Shown: positions 60,101 through 64,000 of the stretch, in pieces | Numbering within the stretch: position 1 is the first letter of the stretch | Layout of the letters: every line of letters starts with the position of its first letter | Assembly (NCBI GenBank): GCA_029851415.1 | Contig: CM056743.1 | Coordinates: forward strand, 1,302,001-1,366,000 | DNA: 64,000 bases | From: Eretmocerus hayati | Taxonomy: Eukaryota; Arthropoda; Insecta; Hymenoptera; Aphelinidae | Direction: 5' to 3' | Notes under the pieces: generated by a model | Seen by the model: the letters and a program-made list of their open reading frames with translations, nothing else | Database searches by the model: none | What the model was told of the DNA's origin: nothing | Position numbers and translations under genes: made by a program

Positions 60101-60202
60101 ATGTCTGGGGAAGCATGTGTAAATGACATGGACTTTTCAGATTTTGACTGTGGTGGTGCTGGTTTTGAAGATTATTTGAGTAACAGGATGAGATTTATGA
60201 GC
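60101..60202 (+). CDS. Very short acidic ORF
   Basis: An ATG at 60101 opens 33 codons (MSGEACVNDMDFSDFDCGG and onward) ending at TGA. It could be a first exon of the gene suggested by the exon at 60627. Confidence is low because no clear donor is present. Confidence 0.2.
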
Positions 60203-60626
60203 TGATCATGAGATATGATTCTATGTAGCTATTGACAGCATGGTTCTGGTTGTCGAGGATCTTATTTCATCAATCCTGAGTGAGCCCACAATGATAGAAC
60301 ACTACTACATTGTGTATCTAGGAATTATGTTGAATCTCATCCTGAGTAACGTTATTTCCCTTAGATCACCTGTCAAATTTTCATTAGATCTTAAATCATG
60401 AGCTCAGAAGGTGATGTGTAATTCATGTGAATCAGTATTTTGTCACAGACTGGGATACCACCAAGATGGTTGACCAAATGCGCTGATGAATCAGTGATAG
60501 CAAATTACATCATAGGATTGTACAAAAATTCCTCACATTAACCATACTTGTATAGAAAGCCTAGTTGAATGTAACCATGGTTCAATAATATTACTGCAAG
60601 CATGAGTTTTCCTGAATGTATCGTAG

Positions 60627-60881
60627 GAAATGGAAACTCATAGAAATAAAGAGTACGTATGTGTCAGGTCCAAGGAAAATCCTATTATTGCTCATGACAA
60701 TGTGCATGCTCAAGCTTGTAAGGCTTTTAAAAAACATCTGATTTTTTATGAAAGATGGGGAATCAAAGTATATCTTGAATTTAGAGCTCCAAGAGCACTT
60801 GAAGAGTTAATTGTAGCAAAGTTTAAACTACCGATCAACAAAAATGATCAGAGGAAAATAATAATATCTGGCGTACTCTGA
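60627..60881 (+). CDS. Candidate exon, unknown protein
   Basis: An acceptor (TATCGTAG) precedes GAAATGG at 60627. The frame runs 84 codons to TGA, with regular-looking protein (NKEYVCVRSKENPIIAHDN and later PRALEELIVAKFKLP). The family is not recognised and there is no confirmed partner. Confidence 0.3.
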   Translation, partial: EMETHRNKEYVCVRSKENPIIAHDNVHAQACKAFKKHLIFYERWGIKVYLEFRAPRALEELIVAKFKLPINKNDQRKIIISGVL

Positions 60882-61919
60882 ATGATAAACATTTACTTCA
60901 CTAACTTAAACTTCTCGGGTAAATCTCAGCGTAAAGCGACTAGAAGAATTTGTGTATTACAGCGGATCATATTTTTCAATACACAAGCAACAGAAACTTG
61001 TACAAGAGATAAGAATTGGTGTAAAGCATGTGTTCAAAGGAATAAGACTCACCTCAGTATTTCTCAGTCCTCTAGAAGTTTCTTCCACTGATTCTACCGA
61101 TACTTATTTTGTCCCAATACATCCCATATTCACATCAAGAGTAATAGTAGATTGTAAGCCTAATTCCAAATGAGCCCAATCTGAGTTCAAGGGGTGATTG
61201 CTCCAGCCAAGCGTCAAAGAAAGGATAGCAATCTGGCCACTGCCATCTTGTCGAATGATAAAGTCCTTCCTGTAAAACATAGTTAAAGTTGATGATCATG
61301 GAACTAATTTCTTAGGAAGCTCGTTAAATTTTTGATGCTACAAGCTGTCACAGAAAATTGAGCATAAGCACAACATTGAAACTCCGAGGTTATGGCTGAT
61401 CCATGCCCACAACTGGAAATTGAGTAATCGACATGGGCACATAGCATACTCATTACACACATACTATAACAAAATTTACAATGTACTCAAGAACAACTTC
61501 ATAATATATATATCCCATGAAATTCAAATCTCCAACGACGCATGGTCATCGGTGTGCATGACAAAGATTCTAAAATCTAGACTTCTTGTTGGTACTCTAA
61601 TAGGAAACGTTTTTGACCAATTATTAAACATGGGAAATAACTTACTCTTATGAGGGAGTGTATAGTGAGCGTTGTACCTTGATGGGATTCTTGGAGCCAA
61701 ATTTGCACGAGGAGAATGGGCAGAGCTGCAAGGTTATGACCACTGAAGCCGCATCGAGATACGGATATTGTAAGAATCTTGACTCACTTCTAATACGCAC
61801 ATAACAATTTCCGTGTCTCAATTTCCCGTGAGCAACAACATGTAAGATTGAGCAGCAATAACTGAACTAATTTATACCAGAAAAGAAGGTTTTAGAATAA
61901 AATAACGTGACTCCTCGTT

Positions 61920-62130
61920 GCAGTTCCACACCGGGCGTTCAACTGCAGGTTTCAACGTGCGCCGGCGAGGCCATGCGACAGATATACCTATCATTGCCAA
62001 GTCGACGCTACCGCGCAGTCGCTCAGTACTTCCCACCTAACTGCCAAGTAGAGGCTACGTAACTTTTCGTCATCCATAACTGATCAACGCGAGGTCGACG
62101 CTACGTCAAATTTGTCCGTAGCGCCAACTT
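61920..62130. repeat. CpG-rich boundary segment with repeated GTAGCGTCGAC words
   Basis: The composition changes here from AT-rich to CpG-rich. GGTAGCGTCGAC or CGTAGCGTCGAC (minus strand) occurs twice, and CGCTACG..CGTAGCG forms an inverted repeat near 62098-62125. It may be the terminal or untranslated region of the element carrying the ORFs to the right. Confidence 0.4.
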
Positions 62131-62516
62131 TTTTTTTCTCAGTGTAGCTATTTGGTGGTCCACTGGATTGCTTCTCAATCGGTCATCAAAGCACGGGCCG
62201 CAGAAGATCAAATCACTTCTCCTATACCGCTCGACTTGATAATAAACTCGAATTTCGGGGTTCTGTCGTATACATCGTTCGCTTTCGTCGAATGTCGTTT
62301 CGACAGGAATGGGCGACACTCCTGACCCACGCATTTGTAGATCTAATACTCGCAGGGAAAGTAACTCCACGATATCTATCCTTCGTGGATTGATTTTTGC
62401 GGGTCATTCTTATAATATTCTACGCGCCGTTTGGATTCAGAATCTCCCGGCATCCGTGTCGGGGACCAAAGTGACTGAAGGTTCGCGCTTTGATGAGGAG
62501 TCTCTTTGATTGTAGA

Positions 62517-63164
62517 TCAGTCTCTCAGTCTAGACAAACTTTCCGTCTGTAATTTGTTAGCGGTGATAACCCTAGCGTACCAAATCTCAGCCCGGATGTT
62601 GTCCTCGTCAGTTCGAAGTACGAACTCGGTTCCAATCTCAAAGGTTTCGAACCGACGGATATAAGTGGCGGCCGCAAAGGGTTGGCAGACCGGGTATGGC
62701 TGTAAGAAAGGGCACCGTGGTATCACTAGCGCGTGTGTTCCGAAGAGGGTAAAGTCGTCGATGAAAAATCCGAAATTATCTTCTCTCAGGAAATGACGGA
62801 GAAGTCCTCTTTGAAGTTCAATAAATCGACTGAAATATTCGTGGTCAATGGTATGACATAACCTAGCGGTGTTACTACTGACTACTTTTCTTTCTACAAA
62901 CTCGATGAATTCTAACCATTGATTTTCAGAATATATATGACTGAGTGGTCCGGTTAGATTCTGATGGACGTATAAGTATACGCGGTATTTCAGGGATGAC
63001 TGGTTTTGCAGAGTTAATAGTAGTCTAGTTGCGTCTAAATAGTGCTTATCCAGAACGCTATCAATCGGGTTATCGGCTAAAACGATCCGAGGTAGTGATG
63101 GGATCATCGGTGTTATGGGGGAGGGGGCCTTAATTCCAAGGAATAGCGGGCAATCCCCAGGCAT
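62517..63164 (-). CDS. Virus-like ORF B, paralogue of ORF A
   Basis: 215 residues from ATG 63164, with no intron. Its first 35 bp overlap the end of ORF A in another frame. It aligns with ORF A through RVYLYV, then NFGFFIDDFTLFG, then RCPFLQPYPVCQPF, and finally ANKLQTESLSRL. It is rich in aromatic residues, with no membrane segment or signal peptide. The family is not recognised. The overlap and paralogy suggest a compact genome rather than a host locus. Confidence 0.6.
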   Translation of the reverse strand: MPGDCPLFLGIKAPSPITPMIPSLPRIVLADNPIDSVLDKHYLDATRLLLTLQNQSSLKYRVYLYVHQNLTGPLSHIYSENQWLEFIEFVERKVVSSNTARLCHTIDHEYFSRFIELQRGLLRHFLREDNFGFFIDDFTLFGTHALVIPRCPFLQPYPVCQPFAAATYIRRFETFEIGTEFVLRTDEDNIRAEIWYARVITANKLQTESLSRLRD

Positions 63165-63831
63165 CCAATGGTGGAATGGTAATGACTTCCCCGTACTCTA
63201 GCTTGATTTGACGCGGCTCGCTCGACAGTTTGATTGCTCTAAGGGTGCTATTGGCGTGATGAAGTTTATTAACGTTCCCTAGACTCTCAAACCACAGCCA
63301 AGCGGCTTGACGTTGCTCAAATTTGGAGAGTCCAGGGCATGCAACCTCTCCTCGTTCAAGTATATCCCAGACGAATTGCACACTTCGTGGAGCTAGGAAA
63401 GGCTGCCGAAGAGGAAACGGGTCTAGAAAAGGGCAAGGGAACTGACACGATGCGGGGCCACGGAAGATGTTTTCGTCGTCCACGTAATATCCAAAGACGT
63501 CCTTACTAAACCAATGTTTTAGTACGGTATTGTGAACTTCGGCTAGTATCTGTTCTAATTCCTGACTGACTTCGGGGAGGAGGCCAATTGCTAATCGTAC
63601 TGGCATACGTCGGTTCTCAAACTCGGCATATTGGTGTACGATGTCGTTACTAGCTATTCCCTTAGCTATATCTATAATAGGTTTGCACACGAAGAAATAT
63701 ACACGGTGTTGTTTTTGGAAAACCTTCCTCGCTGCTAGATGCAGGTCGACCGCACAATAATATAAGGTGTCTAACAGGACGTCGGCCCTTCTGACGGGAT
63801 ATCCGAATGAGGTCGCCTTTGCGCTCTCCAT
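63130..63831 (-). CDS. Virus-like ORF A
   Basis: 233 residues from ATG 63831, with no intron. It overlaps ORF B by 35 bp downstream and the upstream ORF by 61 bp. Segments shared with ORF B are RVYFFV, DVFGYYVDDENIF, PCPFLDPFPLRQPF and VNKLHHANSTLRAI, in the same order and spacing. The repeated F-Y/F-D-D and CPFL.P.P..QPF signatures define an unnamed family in this window. It could be a structural or replication accessory protein, but no function can be claimed. Confidence 0.6.
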   Translation of the reverse strand: MESAKATSFGYPVRRADVLLDTLYYCAVDLHLAARKVFQKQHRVYFFVCKPIIDIAKGIASNDIVHQYAEFENRRMPVRLAIGLLPEVSQELEQILAEVHNTVLKHWFSKDVFGYYVDDENIFRGPASCQFPCPFLDPFPLRQPFLAPRSVQFVWDILERGEVACPGLSKFEQRQAAWLWFESLGNVNKLHHANSTLRAIKLSSEPRQIKLEYGEVITIPPLDAWGLPAIPWN

Positions 63832-64000
63832 ACGCTGCCGCGCTGCTGAGAAGCTTCTCTCCTAAGAATGATTCTGGCCTTATCGTTGGCTAATCTTGCA
63901 GTTCTGATCCAGGCTTGGGCAGTTTGAATGTCAAAAGTACTTTTAAGACTTTGCACGGAGCTCTGCCCTTCGGAAATCTTCCTTGCAACTTGAAGAAGTA
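63771..64000 (-). CDS. Virus-like ORF upstream of ORF A, partial
   Basis: The frame is open from the window edge to a stop at 63771. It is helical and basic (AWIRTARLANDKARIILRR). The start lies outside the window. It overlaps ORF A by 61 bp. Confidence 0.45.
   Translation of the reverse strand, partial: LLQVARKISEGQSSVQSLKSTFDIQTAQAWIRTARLANDKARIILRREASQQRGSVWRAQRRPHSDIPSEGPTSC

Overview
The window looks like repeat-rich nuclear DNA of an arthropod, most likely an insect. It is AT-rich and gene-poor, with spliceosomal GTAAGT/CAG intron boundaries. It carries a Ty3/Gypsy retrotransposon, a second LTR element, a hAT-type DNA transposon, a CACTA-like DNA transposon and many fold-back hairpin elements. 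No rRNA or tRNA genes and no complete conserved housekeeping gene were recognised, so the species cannot be named from sequence alone.

Layout. 1-7.1 kb: no recognisable gene. 7.1-8.1 kb: a fold-back element whose arms are 29-bp tandem repeats. 8.4-21.0 kb: an LTR retrotransposon (LTRs about 1.7 kb, 4-bp target duplication CTAT) with only about 1 kb of its own internal DNA. That internal DNA is split by an 8.2-kb hAT-type element (8-bp duplication CCTGTGAG), which holds further hairpin repeats and a small three-exon gene candidate. Each 1.7-kb LTR carries six hairpins with an invariant 8-nt loop and different stems, the most unusual structure seen here. 22.6-25.7 kb: a fold-back element, a broken tyrosine-recombinase-like gene, and a palindrome made of two LTR-like arms with a 4-bp duplication.

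29.1-39.8 kb: an almost intact Ty3/Gypsy element on the minus strand (813-bp LTRs, duplication ACAT, primer binding site, polypurine tract). It has gag, a pol interrupted by two in-frame stop codons, and a third ORF that is not an envelope gene. 40-49 kb: single candidate exons and more fold-back elements. 49.9-55.6 kb, minus strand: two adjacent genes of a CACTA/EnSpm-like transposon, a spliced SAM-domain protein and a Tnp2-like protein. The Tnp2-like frame is cut by a 939-bp TA-flanked MITE. 56-62 kb: MITEs and weak exon candidates. 62.5-64.0 kb, minus strand: three tightly packed overlapping intronless ORFs, two of them diverged copies of one protein. They look like a piece of a compact viral or virus-like element running off the window edge.

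The layers can be ordered. The hAT element entered the short LTR element, so it is younger than that insertion. The MITE is younger than the CACTA-like ORF it splits. Both LTR elements are young, with LTR pairs differing by only about 1% by eye.
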